NCBI GenBank assembly: GCA_944389815.1
Contig: CALXNS010000104.1
Location: 1 to 34,984 of the forward strand
DNA length: 34,984 nt
DNA from: an uncultured Victivallis sp.
GTDB lineage: Bacteria; Verrucomicrobiota; Lentisphaeria; Victivallales; Victivallaceae
Reading direction: 5' to 3'
The notes under the pieces are model-generated. The model was not told where the DNA came from and made no database searches. It was given only the letters and a program-made list of their open reading frames with translations. The position numbers were made by a program, and so were the translations under genes. This document shows, piece after piece, positions 24,701 through 33,462 of this stretch. Numbering within the stretch: the first letter of the stretch is position 1; every line of letters starts with the position of its first letter.

Positions 24701-26005
24701 ATGTTGAATGCGATTTTCATAATGGGCGCGGCCGACCCGACGGCGATGGTCGGAGCCGAGGCGTTGTTTACAATCAACAACATCTGGATTTTGATCGGCG
24801 GAATGCTGGTGTTTCTGATGCATCTCGGATTCGCGTCGCTGGAGTCGGGATTGTGCCGGGCGAAAAACTGCACGAACATTCTTTTCAAGAACACCCTCGT
24901 TCCGGCGATCGGTTTCCTGAGTTATGCGCTGCTCGGGTTTTCGGTCATGTATCCCGGGGAAACGCACTGGATTCTGGGGAATGTATTCGGATTTTCCGGT
25001 TTCGGGTTGAACGGGCCGGGGGTTGACGTCCCGTGGCAGGAGGCGGCGAAATATAACGGTGTCTTCACCTATTGGGCGGATTTTTTCTTCCAGGGGATGT
25101 TCGCGGCGACGGCGGCGACGATTGTTTCCGGCGCGGTGGCCGAACGAATCAAGTTGAACTCCTTTCTGATTTTCACGGCAATTTACGTGACGCTGGTTTA
25201 TCCGGTGCTCGGGTCGTGGGGCTGGGGCGGCGGTTTCCTGGCGGAGAAGTGGAATTTCCATGATTTTGCCGGTTCGACCTTCGTGCACAGCGTTGGCGGC
25301 TGGGGGGCGCTGGCCGGAATTATCCTGCTCGGACCCCGCATCGGGAAATATGTCGGCGGCAGGCCGATGCCTTTGATGGGCCACAGCATGCCGCTGGCGG
25401 TGATCGGCGTGTTCTGTCTGTGGCTGGGGTGGTTCGGGTTCAACGGCGGCTCGATTCTGAGCGCGGACCCGGGTAAGATTTCCTACGTGCTCTGCACGAC
25501 GATGTTCGGTGCGAGCGCCGGAGTGATTGGTGCGATGCTCTCCGGAATGGTTTTCCTGCACAAGCCGGATCTTTCCATGACGCTCAACGGCTGTCTGGCC
25601 GGTCTGGTGGCGATTACCGCCGGAGCGGATTGCGTCTCGCCGACGGCGTCGATTCTGATCGGTCTGATCGGCGGCGTGATCGTCGTTCCGTCGGTGCTCT
25701 TCTTCGACCGGCTGTTGCTTGACGATCCGGTTGGCGCGCTCTCGGTGCACCTGGTCAACGGTATCTGGGGCACGATCGCGGTCGGTATCTTCGCGCCGGC
25801 GGAAACGGGATATACGTTGCTTGGACAGTTGGTCGGTATCTTTTCAGTTGGGGTGGTGGCGTTTCCCGCGGCACTGCTGATCTTCTGGATTCTCCGGGCG
25901 ACGATCGGCATCCGCGTCCCCGAAGAGGAGGAACTGCGCGGGCTGGATCTTGGCGAACACGGGATGGAAGCGTATCCGGGATTCCAGTTCTTCAGCAATC
26001 AGTAA
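24701..26005 (+). CDS. amtB: Ammonium transporter (Amt/MEP/Rh family)
   Basis: 434-residue membrane channel for ammonium uptake. The landmark segments are GGMLVFLMHLGFASLESGL, WADFFFQGMFAATAATIVSGAVAER (Phe gate region), FVHSVGGWGALAG (first pore His) and SVHLVNGIWGTIAVG (second pore His). About eleven membrane helices follow a short N-terminal hydrophobic stretch. The cytoplasmic tail is short (GLDLGEHGMEAYPGFQF), with the GMEAYPGF-type ending common in Amt proteins. ATG 24701 is used, since AAGGAG lies 10 nt upstream; a GTG three codons earlier would be too close to it. Confidence 0.97.
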   Translation: MLNAIFIMGAADPTAMVGAEALFTINNIWILIGGMLVFLMHLGFASLESGLCRAKNCTNILFKNTLVPAIGFLSYALLGFSVMYPGETHWILGNVFGFSGFGLNGPGVDVPWQEAAKYNGVFTYWADFFFQGMFAATAATIVSGAVAERIKLNSFLIFTAIYVTLVYPVLGSWGWGGGFLAEKWNFHDFAGSTFVHSVGGWGALAGIILLGPRIGKYVGGRPMPLMGHSMPLAVIGVFCLWLGWFGFNGGSILSADPGKISYVLCTTMFGASAGVIGAMLSGMVFLHKPDLSMTLNGCLAGLVAITAGADCVSPTASILIGLIGGVIVVPSVLFFDRLLLDDPVGALSVHLVNGIWGTIAVGIFAPAETGYTLLGQLVGIFSVGVVAFPAALLIFWILRATIGIRVPEEEELRGLDLGEHGMEAYPGFQFFSNQ

Positions 26006-26024
26006 GTGAACGGATCCTGAACGC

Positions 26025-26071
26025 AAACTCCGGATGTACTTTGATAAATCGAGTGCATCCGGAGTTTTTTT
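26025..26071 (+). terminator. Rho-independent terminator of glnK-amtB
   Basis: 12-bp perfect stem AAACTCCGGATG (26025-26036) with CATCCGGAGTTT (26056-26067), continuing into a T-run. It lies 20 bp after the amtB stop. The stem may also serve the convergent GDPD gene, although the minus-strand T-run is only three bases. Confidence 0.93.
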
Positions 26072-26094
26072 GTGTCTGAACGGATTCTGACCGG

Positions 26095-26925
26095 TTACCA
26101 TTCCGTGCAGATTTTCGTTGCGCAATCGGTGGTGATGGAATCCACGCCGAGCTCGGCAAGTTTTCGTGCCGCCGCGGTGTCGTTGACTGTCCAGACGTGA
26201 ATTTCGTACCCCGCGTCGTGAATCGTATCGACGTATTCGCGGGGCAATGGATGGGTGCCGACACCGACGTCTACGCCGGTGAATTTCTCTTCCCTCAGAG
26301 TGGCGACAAGCTCCTCGGCGGAAGGGGAAATTTTTCCGTCATCCTGGAATTTCAACCCGACAAGCAACAATGTACGATTTTGCGGAAGCAGTTTTCTGAC
26401 GTTCCGCAGTTCATTGATGTCAAAGGAGATGAAACTGATCTGGCAGCTTCGGACTCCGCCGCCTGAAAACGCATTTCGGAACGCTTCCGCAAACGCGTCG
26501 CCCGCCCGCTTGATTTCAACGAAAATATGTCCGTCCGGCGGCAGTGTGGTCAAAACTTCGCGCAACGTCGGAATTTTCACTCCGGTGTATTCGGGACTTT
26601 TCCATTTGCCGACGTCGAGAGTTTTCAATTCTCCGACGGTTTTCTCGGCAATTTTCCAATCGACTCCGGCGGTGCGTCTGGTATCCGGATCGTGGCAGCA
26701 GACCAGAACGCCGTCTCGCGTAAGGTGCACGTCGGTTTCCACTCCCCAGGCGTGTCCGTTGCGCCAGGCGAGCTCATAGGCCTCCCGGGTATTTTCCGGC
26801 GCGGTGATCGATTCTCCGCGATGGGCGACGAATCGAACCTGCGGTGCGGATCCACTCATCGTGACGCAGCCGTTCACGGCCAATATGAGAAGAACGGCGG
26901 AAACACGAACGAGAAGATTTTTCAT
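26095..26925 (-). CDS. Glycerophosphodiester phosphodiesterase lipoprotein
   Basis: 276 residues with a lipoprotein signal (hydrophobic 7-17, lipobox AVNGC). The GDPD TIM-barrel motifs are clear: FVAHRGESITAPENT (catalytic His-Arg), GVETDVHLTRDGVLVCCHD (metal-binding Glu/Asp and second His), FVEIK, and VWTVNDTAAARKLAELGVDSITTD at the C-terminus. It hydrolyses glycerophosphodiesters to glycerol-3-phosphate and an alcohol outside the cytoplasm, giving phosphate and glycerol. Monocistronic, convergent with amtB. Confidence 0.94.
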   Translation of the reverse strand: MKNLLVRVSAVLLILAVNGCVTMSGSAPQVRFVAHRGESITAPENTREAYELAWRNGHAWGVETDVHLTRDGVLVCCHDPDTRRTAGVDWKIAEKTVGELKTLDVGKWKSPEYTGVKIPTLREVLTTLPPDGHIFVEIKRAGDAFAEAFRNAFSGGGVRSCQISFISFDINELRNVRKLLPQNRTLLLVGLKFQDDGKISPSAEELVATLREEKFTGVDVGVGTHPLPREYVDTIHDAGYEIHVWTVNDTAAARKLAELGVDSITTDCATKICTEW

Positions 26926-26999
26926 CTGGAATCAGGCTCCCTTACGAAAATAATAAAAAATACGCGTTTGCCAGAACGGCTCCACAGGATGGAGATGTG

Positions 27000-28523
27000 T
27001 CACATCTGGAACCCGCCCGGGCGCGCGGCCGGAGCTTTCGGTGCGGCCGGCTGTCCGCCGCTCGGGATCGGTGAGACCCGGATCGGTTGAACAGATTTGC
27101 GGTTTGACGGTTTCGGCGTACTTTTTTCTGACTGTGTTGATTTTTTTGCCGGAGATGCCGGCGTGAATTGCAGCAGTCCGGATGAGGTTGAGCTTCCCAG
27201 TCCTCCCCCGGCTGTCGTTTCAAGAGATTTCGACAGGGGCTCCCATGATGACGGGTTTACGCGGATGTCTGGAAAACGTGGCGCCCTGCTATCGGACTGC
27301 GTTGTTTTTTTCTCCGGCTTCTGATCTGTCTGCTTCCGCACCGGTCCGGCAAATTGCTGCAGGCCGCCGGGCTTCGCCGGTTGCGGTTTCGGAGGTTTCG
27401 GCGGTTTCGGCTGCGGTTGCGGCTGCGGTCGCGGCGGTCGTGGCGGTCGTGGCGGTCGTGGCGGATTGTGAGGACGGTGCGGCCGGGGATATTCCCAGCG
27501 TGGCCAGTTCCAGTAGTAATAGTAGTAACCGGGGCTCGTGTAAACTACGCCGTTGACGCCGTAATATCCGGCAGGCCCGGTATAACGACCCTTTTCGTCG
27601 ATGCCGGCTATGGAGGTTGAGGATTCGTCTGCGTCGCTGCCGTCATTGCTGTCGTCGTTGTCGGCAAGTTCGGTATTTTGATAACTTGAGCGCAGTTCAA
27701 GAAACTGTCCAACCAGGGTTGCCGCACTCTCTGCGCTGCCGCAGAAGACCGGCATGGAACTGCTGCCGATGACATCCGCCAGCAGTCCGGTGGGGTAGAT
27801 GAAGCCGACCCACTCTTCGCCGGGGGCAAGTGTGAGTCCATTGACCAGAATCAATCCGGGCAGTTTCTGACGTCCGCTGTCGTCGCGCGTGATCCGCACG
27901 ACGGTACCATTTTTAGCCTGTTCCACCGCGCTGACGGTAACGGCCCGCCGGCCGGCATAGAAAGCGTAGGCAAGTTCGGTGGGATTCAGGGAAATTTGAT
28001 AGCCCTGAAGTGCGGATTGCAATTTGCGGCTGATTTGTTCAAGTTGTTCCTGAGGAGGCAGATTGTCCGCCGAGACGGCTGTGGAACTGGCCGTCTGAGC
28101 CGGGGGCTGCGCTGCCTCCGGGGCGTTCGCGTCGTCGGAGGTTTCACTTGCGGAACCGGCTTCGTCAGCTCCGGGCACGGGGATGGGTTTCATCGGCAGA
28201 GACGGTTCCGCGTCCTGCTCGTAACTATGAACCTTATCCTCGAAAACGCGGGCCTGTTCGGGGTTGTAACCGTATTTTTCCTGCAATTCGGGTGGAAGCT
28301 TCGAGAAGGGAATCCCTTTCATGCGGTAGTTTCCGTTGACGTCGAGATAGCCGATGTCGATGCCGGAGGGGGAGACATATTCCACGATCGCGGGAGAATA
28401 TACTTCACCGTCGACGGTTCGGATTTCGAATTCGGCCTCGTCCTGTTTGGTCGATTCGGCGTGAAGGCGGGAGACGGTGAAAAACAGTGCCGGCAGCAGC
28501 GCAAGGAAGAAGAATTTTCTCAT
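27000..28523 (-). CDS. Secreted proline-rich protein of unknown function
   Basis: 507 residues with a signal peptide (MRKFFFLALLPALFFTVSRLHA). Residues 30-90 form a small domain with TVDGEVYSPAIVEYVSPSGI, IGYLDVNGNYRMKGIPFSKL and LQEKYGYNPEQA, similar in outline to short SHD1-like domains of planctomycete/Lentisphaera secreted proteins. An acidic/Pro/Ala linker follows. A central domain (about 160-280) has two predicted strands and a single Cys. Then a YYYYYW segment and a Pro/Arg to Pro/Gln to Pro/Lys tract (about 344-390), with a Ser/Pro/Lys-rich tail. Excellent ribosome-binding site (GGAGG). It looks like an envelope-spanning or wall-associated protein; no catalytic motif is seen. Confidence 0.8.
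   Translation of the reverse strand: MRKFFFLALLPALFFTVSRLHAESTKQDEAEFEIRTVDGEVYSPAIVEYVSPSGIDIGYLDVNGNYRMKGIPFSKLPPELQEKYGYNPEQARVFEDKVHSYEQDAEPSLPMKPIPVPGADEAGSASETSDDANAPEAAQPPAQTASSTAVSADNLPPQEQLEQISRKLQSALQGYQISLNPTELAYAFYAGRRAVTVSAVEQAKNGTVVRITRDDSGRQKLPGLILVNGLTLAPGEEWVGFIYPTGLLADVIGSSSMPVFCGSAESAATLVGQFLELRSSYQNTELADNDDSNDGSDADESSTSIAGIDEKGRYTGPAGYYGVNGVVYTSPGYYYYYWNWPRWEYPRPHRPHNPPRPPRPPRPPRPQPQPQPKPPKPPKPQPAKPGGLQQFAGPVRKQTDQKPEKKTTQSDSRAPRFPDIRVNPSSWEPLSKSLETTAGGGLGSSTSSGLLQFTPASPAKKSTQSEKSTPKPSNRKSVQPIRVSPIPSGGQPAAPKAPAARPGGFQM
27385..27465 (-). repeat. Short tandem repeats encoding the proline-rich tract
   Basis: On the plus strand GGCGGTCGT occurs three times head-to-tail (27433-27459) with a partial fourth copy, next to degenerate 6-bp GGTTGC/GGCTGC units. 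They encode Pro-Pro-Arg and Pro-Gln repeats, so copy-number change would keep the frame. Confidence 0.85.
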
Positions 28524-28568
28524 AAGTGCCCTCCCGAGTTGCCTGAAGTGTCAATTTCCCAATATTAT

Positions 28569-28597
28569 AGTATAGATCATTGTCCGGGGATTATCAA
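28569..28597 (-). promoter_or_regulatory. Putative promoter of the proline-rich protein gene
   Basis: Minus strand TTGATA (28597-28592), 17-bp spacer, TATACT (28574-28569). Confidence 0.6.
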
Positions 28598-28607
28598 CCC
28601 GGAAATG

Positions 28608-28636
28608 TTGTATTTTTCATCTAATTCGGCTATTTT
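28608..28636 (+). promoter_or_regulatory. Possible promoter for a leaderless comEC transcript
   Basis: TTGTAT (28608-28613), 17-bp spacer, TATTTT (28631-28636). The predicted start coincides with the comEC ATG at 28644, and no Shine-Dalgarno precedes that ATG. Confidence 0.35.
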
Positions 28637-28643
28637 ATCATTT

Positions 28644-30818
28644 ATGATGAAATTTTCTCTTCCGAACTGCAATCTTCGTGCGGAAACCGTCCTCGCCGCC
28701 GGCGTCGCACTCGGCTCGGCGGCAGTGGCGTGGCTCATTGCCGTCGCGGTTCTGGCGTCGATGTTCTTTCTGCGCCGGGCCGTCGCGTTGCTGCTGCTGG
28801 CCGGAGTGCTGGCCGGAGCTCTTTCCGCGGAGATGCGGCAATGGCGTTTTCTCTCTCCCGATCATTATCGCTGGCTGCTTCCGGAGCGTGAGTGCCGCGC
28901 TGAAATTCAGCTCCGGGTGAACGACCGGCGTTTGACTACGGTGCCGGGCATCGCGGCTCCGACGCTGATCGAGACGGAACTTGCCGGATTCCGCCTCAGC
29001 GGAGAGACTCGAATTACGCCATGTTCCGGAACTCTCTACTGTCGCTGGCCGGCGGAGGCTGAACCGCCGCATTTCGGAGAACTGGTGACCGCATCCGGCG
29101 AATTCGAACTGCCGGCGGACGCGGTCTTGAACCGGGGAAATTCCGGGGCGTGGAAGCCGTATATTGAACGTCGGTCGTTTGCGGATTTTCTGGCGGGCCG
29201 TGGTTCGGCGCGGCTGTTCGACATTTCGTCGGTGACGGTTCTGGGGAAATCATCCGGCTGGATGGAACTGCTCTGCCGTTGGCGTGACGGGCTGCTTGCG
29301 GCGCTGCTTGAAGATGTGGACAATGATAAGGTGCGCAACTGGGCGGCGGCGTTGTTTTTCGGTCTTTCCGGCGGAATTTCCGGTTCCGACCGGGTGTCGT
29401 TGATCGAATCCGGCACGATTCACCTGTTCTCCGTGAGCGGAATGCATGTGGCGGTACTGGCGTCGCTGTTGCTGCGGCTCCTGTTTTTTCTGCCGTTTGC
29501 ATGGCGCTATCGGGGGTTGAGTCTGGTGGTGTTCTGTTACGTGATGACCACCGGAGCGGGAGCGCCTTCGCTCCGGGCGTTTTTCATGATCGCGTTGTGG
29601 GGCGAACTGCGCTGTCGGTTGCGCTGGATGCCTCCGGTTTCGGCGCTGGCTCTGGCGGCATCGGTGTTGTTGCTGTGGAATCCCGCGCTGATTTATGAAG
29701 TGGGATTTCTCTATTCCTTTTTGATCACCGGCTTGCTTTTGCTGCTTGCGGAACGGTGTCGCGTGGAAAGGCCGCTCTGGCGGGAACGTTTTGAATGCAT
29801 GGCGCCGTCGTCGTTGCGGGAGTCGCTTGAACGGCGTTTCCTGCGTAACCGGAAATGGGCGCTGGCGCTGGGCGGATGCATCGTGGCATTTCTGGGAGGG
29901 GTGGGAATTTCGCTCTTTTCGCAGGGGTTGGTTTTGCCCGGTTCGATTGCCGCGAATGTGCTGCTTCTGCCGCTGGTGGCGCTGCTGTATCCGGTTTTCC
30001 TGATGAAAATCATCTGCAATTTCTGTGGACTGGCACCGTTCGGGGCGTGGTTGTTGAGTTTTTCCTTTGAGGCGGTTCACACCGTGGTGTTTCTGACGGC
30101 GGAGTGTTTTTCCCGGCTGCCCGCGATCCGCCCGGGGCTGTATGAGGTGATCGGCTTTTATCTCCTGCTGCTCGCGGCATGCGGCGGACGTTTCCGGCGG
30201 CATCGGCGGTTGTCATGGATTGTCGGAGGTGCGGCGTTGCTGCTGCTCATTTCGTGGCATCTCCGGGTGAAATGGGAACCCCCGGCATTGTTGTGCGGTT
30301 ACGGAGGACGCGGGGAGACGGTCATGGCGGCGGTCGCCGAGCCGGCTGCCGGAATTGCGGTGGCGGTCAATGTGCCCGGTTACGACGCGGCTTCGGCGTA
30401 TGTCGAATTCTTCCGGCGGCGCGGCATTACGCGGATTGAAACGCTGTATCTTTCCAGATTGCGGATGGACAACATCGTCGGAATTGCGGCTCTGCGACGT
30501 AATTTCCCGCTGGGGCGGATTGTCGTTCCTGAAATTGATCGCGGAGCGCGGCGGGCATTGGAGCGGTTGCACGAGGAGGCGCCGGGTGTGCCGGTTTTCG
30601 CCGGTACGGATCCGGAAGCGTACGGCGCAGGGCGGATTCTGCCGGAAAAAGCGGGATTTGCATTTGAATATTTCAATCGCGGCTCTACTTTTAATAGGAA
30701 GTTGATCTGGACGAAACACGATTCCGGCTGGTCGCTCCAACTGGAACGTGCCGGGGAGGCGACGTTGCGGCGGGATTTTGCGTACGCGAATGTACTGGAG
30801 GTTTTTTGCGATGAGTGA
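28644..30818 (+). CDS. comEC: ComEC/Rec2-family DNA-uptake channel protein
   Basis: 724-residue multi-pass membrane protein of the ComEC family, which moves single-stranded DNA across the inner membrane during transformation. The N-terminal membrane hairpin and OB-like DUF4131 part run to about residue 200. The competence domain follows with ALFFGLSGGISGSDRVSLIESGTIHLFSVSGMHVAVL, GAGAPSLRAFFMIAL and many helices. The C-terminal beta-lactamase-like region (about 550-720) lacks the HxHxDH motif: the matching position reads LSRLRMDN. So the nuclease function attributed to this domain in some ComEC proteins is probably absent. The frame stays open far upstream, but that part is antisense to the divergent gene; ATG 28644 fits the family N-terminus. 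Confidence 0.9.
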   Translation: MMKFSLPNCNLRAETVLAAGVALGSAAVAWLIAVAVLASMFFLRRAVALLLLAGVLAGALSAEMRQWRFLSPDHYRWLLPERECRAEIQLRVNDRRLTTVPGIAAPTLIETELAGFRLSGETRITPCSGTLYCRWPAEAEPPHFGELVTASGEFELPADAVLNRGNSGAWKPYIERRSFADFLAGRGSARLFDISSVTVLGKSSGWMELLCRWRDGLLAALLEDVDNDKVRNWAAALFFGLSGGISGSDRVSLIESGTIHLFSVSGMHVAVLASLLLRLLFFLPFAWRYRGLSLVVFCYVMTTGAGAPSLRAFFMIALWGELRCRLRWMPPVSALALAASVLLLWNPALIYEVGFLYSFLITGLLLLLAERCRVERPLWRERFECMAPSSLRESLERRFLRNRKWALALGGCIVAFLGGVGISLFSQGLVLPGSIAANVLLLPLVALLYPVFLMKIICNFCGLAPFGAWLLSFSFEAVHTVVFLTAECFSRLPAIRPGLYEVIGFYLLLLAACGGRFRRHRRLSWIVGGAALLLLISWHLRVKWEPPALLCGYGGRGETVMAAVAEPAAGIAVAVNVPGYDAASAYVEFFRRRGITRIETLYLSRLRMDNIVGIAALRRNFPLGRIVVPEIDRGARRALERLHEEAPGVPVFAGTDPEAYGAGRILPEKAGFAFEYFNRGSTFNRKLIWTKHDSGWSLQLERAGEATLRRDFAYANVLEVFCDE

Positions 30819-31986
30819 ACGCTTGAAGATTTGCCATGTGATCACCCGGATGATCGTCGGCGGCGCGCAGGAAAATACGCTGCTCTCGATCGTCGGACAT
30901 CTGCACAAGGGACACGAAGTGGTGCTGCTGACCGGGCCGTCTCCGGGGCGGGAGGGGAAGTTGCTGCAGAATGTCGATACTCCGCCGTTTGAGATTGTTG
31001 AAATCCCGTCGCTGGTGCGGGAACTTGATCCATGGCGCGATTTTCAAGCATACCGGCAATTGCGGCGATTTTTTCGTGAGCGTGGATTTGATGTGGTTCA
31101 CACGCACAGTTCGAAGGCGGGAGTTGTCGGACGGATCGCCGCGCGGCATGCCGGGGTGCCGGTGGTGGTTCATACGGTGCATGGGCAGGCGTTTCATCCC
31201 TATGAGAAAAAGTGGAAGAATGCGTTCTATAAATTTTCCGAATGGTTGAGTGCGCGTTACTGTGACCGGATCTTTGCGGTGGCTCAGGCGATGATCGATC
31301 AATGCGTTGCGGCGGGGATTGCGCCGCGGGAAAAATATCAGGTCGTCTACAGCGGAATGGATACCGGGCGTTTCGCCGCGGCGAAGGCGGAACCGGAGCT
31401 GCGGGCGTCTCTGGGAATTCCTGCCGAGGCGCGTGTGGTGGTCACGGTGGCGCGGCTTTTTCCGCAGAAGGGGTACGAATATGTGATTCCGGCGGCGAAG
31501 GAGTTGATTGCGCGTCATCCGGAAACGCATTTTCTGATCGTCGGCGACGGACCGATGTATGACCGGATTCATGTGGAACTGGAGACGTACGGGATTGCCG
31601 AGCATTTTCATTTCGCCGGTCTGGTGCCGCCGGATCAGGTGGCGCGTTATCTGGTGTTGGGGGATGTATTGTGGCATTTGTCGCTGCATGAGGGGCTGCC
31701 GCGTTCGGTGGTGCAGGCGCTGGCGTGCGGCATCCCGGCGATCGGATTCCGGCTTGACGGGACGCCGGAGGTGATTATTGACAACGAAACCGGATTCTGC
31801 ACCACGCCGGAAGCGGTTGATGAGGTGGTTGCGGCGACGTGCCGGATCTGGGAGGAGCCGGGGCTCGGGAAGCGGCTTGGCGAAACCGGGCGCGAACGCG
31901 TGGTGCGGCAATTTGACTGGCGCCGGATGTGCGAGATTCTGGAGAAGGAATATCTTGAATTGCATGGCCTCAAAACTCGTCACTGA
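30811..31986 (+). CDS. Family 4 glycosyltransferase (GT-B)
   Basis: 391 residues. The N-terminal acceptor domain starts KICHVITRMIVGGAQENTL, then DVVHTHSSKAGVVGRIAA and VHTVHGQAFHP. The C-terminal domain holds VVVTVARLFPQKGYEYVIPAAK, HFLIVGDGPMYDRI and LHEGLPRSVVQALACGIPAIGFRLDGTPEVI, the typical retaining GT4 donor site. It is a likely hexosyltransferase in cell-surface polysaccharide synthesis; donor unknown. The start overlaps the comEC stop by 8 nt, with GGAGG inside comEC as ribosome-binding site. Its end overlaps larE by 23 nt. Confidence 0.92.
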   Translation: MSERLKICHVITRMIVGGAQENTLLSIVGHLHKGHEVVLLTGPSPGREGKLLQNVDTPPFEIVEIPSLVRELDPWRDFQAYRQLRRFFRERGFDVVHTHSSKAGVVGRIAARHAGVPVVVHTVHGQAFHPYEKKWKNAFYKFSEWLSARYCDRIFAVAQAMIDQCVAAGIAPREKYQVVYSGMDTGRFAAAKAEPELRASLGIPAEARVVVTVARLFPQKGYEYVIPAAKELIARHPETHFLIVGDGPMYDRIHVELETYGIAEHFHFAGLVPPDQVARYLVLGDVLWHLSLHEGLPRSVVQALACGIPAIGFRLDGTPEVIIDNETGFCTTPEAVDEVVAATCRIWEEPGLGKRLGETGRERVVRQFDWRRMCEILEKEYLELHGLKTRH

Positions 31987-32767
31987 ATTGAAATCGTTCG
32001 GGCGTGCGGCGATCGCATTTTCCGGTGGTTGTGACAGCACGCTGCTGGCCGAGGCGGCGCGGCGGACGTTGGGGAGCGGGAATGTATTGCTGCTGCTGGC
32101 GGATTCGGTGTTTCTGCCGCGTGTGGAATTTGACCGCGCGGTGTCCTGGAGCGCCGCCGCGGGAATGCGTCTGGAAATTGTACGATTTGAGCCGTTGGAG
32201 TCTTCGGAAGTGCGGAGCAATCCCCCGGAACGGTGTTATTTCTGCAAACGGAAGATTTTCTCAGCGTTGCTTGAACGGGCGCATTCGGAGGGGTTTGCCG
32301 AGCTGTGCGACGGAACCAATCAGGATGATCTCGGGGATTTCCGTCCGGGGATGCGGGCCGCAGCTGAACTTGGAATTCGCCATCCGCTGCTTGCTGCCGG
32401 GTTGAACAAAGCTGCGGTGCGCGCGCTGGCGCGGGAATACGGTCTGGCGGTGTGGAATTTACCGGCGGCGGCCTGTCTGGCGAGCCGGATTCCATGCGGG
32501 GAGGCGTTGAGTGCGACGGCGTTGCGTCAGGTGGAGGAGGCGGAAGCGGCAATTGCGCATCTGGGGTTTACCGGGTTCCGGGTGCGGCGATTGTCGGCGG
32601 AACATGCCCGACTGGAGGTGGCGGAATCCGATCTGGAACGCGCGAATTCACCCGAAGTGGGCGACGCGCTCCGGGGGGCGCGATTCGCCTCCTGGGAAAT
32701 CGCGCCCTACCGGACCGGTTCGATGAATGTTCAGTCAACCGCATTGATGGGCGAAGTAAATTTATAG
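31964..32767 (+). CDS. larE: LarE-like ATP-dependent sulfur transferase
   Basis: 267 residues of the PP-loop ATPase family: [14 protein letters not shown] (ATP pyrophosphatase loop), [25 protein letters not shown] and [12 protein letters not shown]. LarE makes the nickel-pincer cofactor of lactate racemase and related enzymes. The Cys in ACLASR matches the sacrificial Cys176 of Lactobacillus LarE, and the extra Cys residues resemble the cluster-binding type seen in other LarE proteins (recalled). LarA, LarB and LarC are not in the window. The natural LarE ending (...YRTGSMN) is followed here by 11 extra residues that read into the convergent pseudopilin gene, overlapping it by 37 bp. Start ATG lies inside the GT4 gene. 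Confidence 0.92.
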   Translation: MASKLVTELKSFGRAAIAFSGGCDSTLLAEAARRTLGSGNVLLLLADSVFLPRVEFDRAVSWSAAAGMRLEIVRFEPLESSEVRSNPPERCYFCKRKIFSALLERAHSEGFAELCDGTNQDDLGDFRPGMRAAAELGIRHPLLAAGLNKAAVRALAREYGLAVWNLPAAACLASRIPCGEALSATALRQVEEAEAAIAHLGFTGFRVRRLSAEHARLEVAESDLERANSPEVGDALRGARFASWEIAPYRTGSMNVQSTALMGEVNL

Positions 32768-33462
32768 GTATTGCCAAGCAGAGCCGCATTGGCGATTTTT
32801 TTGATCGAATCGACATGGCCATCCACCAGTACGACGTTGGCGGTTCCGCCGTGACGGAACATCGCGTCAAAGAGAATTGGATCATTGATATTTGAGCGCA
32901 TATAGATGAAAGCATTCGAATCTGTAACGCCGCTGTAGTCACTGATGAGCCACGTGATGGATGCGTCCTTGATGGAACCGATCTTGCTGTGTTTGTACAT
33001 CTCCTGATCGGCCATGCCCATAACCTGGACAAGGCCGGAATATCCGAGTTTGCGTACGATTCCATCGTCAAATTTATCTGCCGTAATGACATAATTCGGC
33101 GGGATTCCCGGGCAGAGCAGAATATCGTAATTCTGCATGTAGTCATAAAGATGGTTAAACCATTTCTTCCCCCATTCGGCGCCCTGGGCGATCACGACAT
33201 AATCGTTGTTGTCGGCTGTATACATCTGTGCCGCCGTGCCGAATTGCTTCAGGTTGCTGACGCAGCTGATGTGTTTTGCGCGTTCGCGGGCCTGGTTCAA
33301 TGCCGGAAGCAGCATCGAAGCGAGAATGGCGATGATCGCAATCACGACGAGAAGCTCGATCAAAGTGAAGAGATGTTTCCGGCGTTCGTTCTGCGATTGC
33401 CCGATGGCGGAATGCACATTGATGCTGCGACTGTGTTGGGGAAAGATCATGTTGTTGTTCAT
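32731..33462 (-). CDS. Pseudopilin-like protein, cassette copy A
   Basis: 243 residues. Leader [15 protein letters not shown] ... RRKHL, then [16 protein letters not shown] and [14 protein letters not shown]. The residue before the cleavage point is Leu instead of Gly; Glu+5 is kept. The body carries [20 protein letters not shown], a Cys pair and the H-X9-DG motif [17 protein letters not shown]. The ATG overlaps the stop of the CBM-like fragment (ATGA) and has GGAGG 6 nt upstream inside that gene. The first 46 codons are virtually identical in DNA to copy B, whereas the rest is only family-level similar. The 3' end overlaps larE by 37 bp. Confidence 0.9.
   Translation of the reverse strand: MNNNMIFPQHSRSINVHSAIGQSQNERRKHLFTLIELLVVIAIIAILASMLLPALNQARERAKHISCVSNLKQFGTAAQMYTADNNDYVVIAQGAEWGKKWFNHLYDYMQNYDILLCPGIPPNYVITADKFDDGIVRKLGYSGLVQVMGMADQEMYKHSKIGSIKDASITWLISDYSGVTDSNAFIYMRSNINDPILFDAMFRHGGTANVVLVDGHVDSIKKIANAALLGNTYKFTSPINAVD

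Noticed and set aside
24461..25750. Open frame of about 430 codons on the minus strand
   Set aside because: Antisense to amtB; extremely Arg/His/Gln-rich and without motifs.
26993..27007. 15-bp palindrome AGATGTGTCACATCT at the end of the proline-rich gene
   Set aside because: It overlaps the stop codon, leaves no room for a stable loop and has no adjacent T-run; most likely chance.
27996..28643. Upstream extension of the comEC frame
   Set aside because: Antisense to the secreted proline-rich gene; the family N-terminus and membrane segments begin at 28644.
30691..32220. Open frame of about 510 codons on the minus strand
   Set aside because: Antisense to the comEC end, GT4 and larE genes, all of which have clear motifs.
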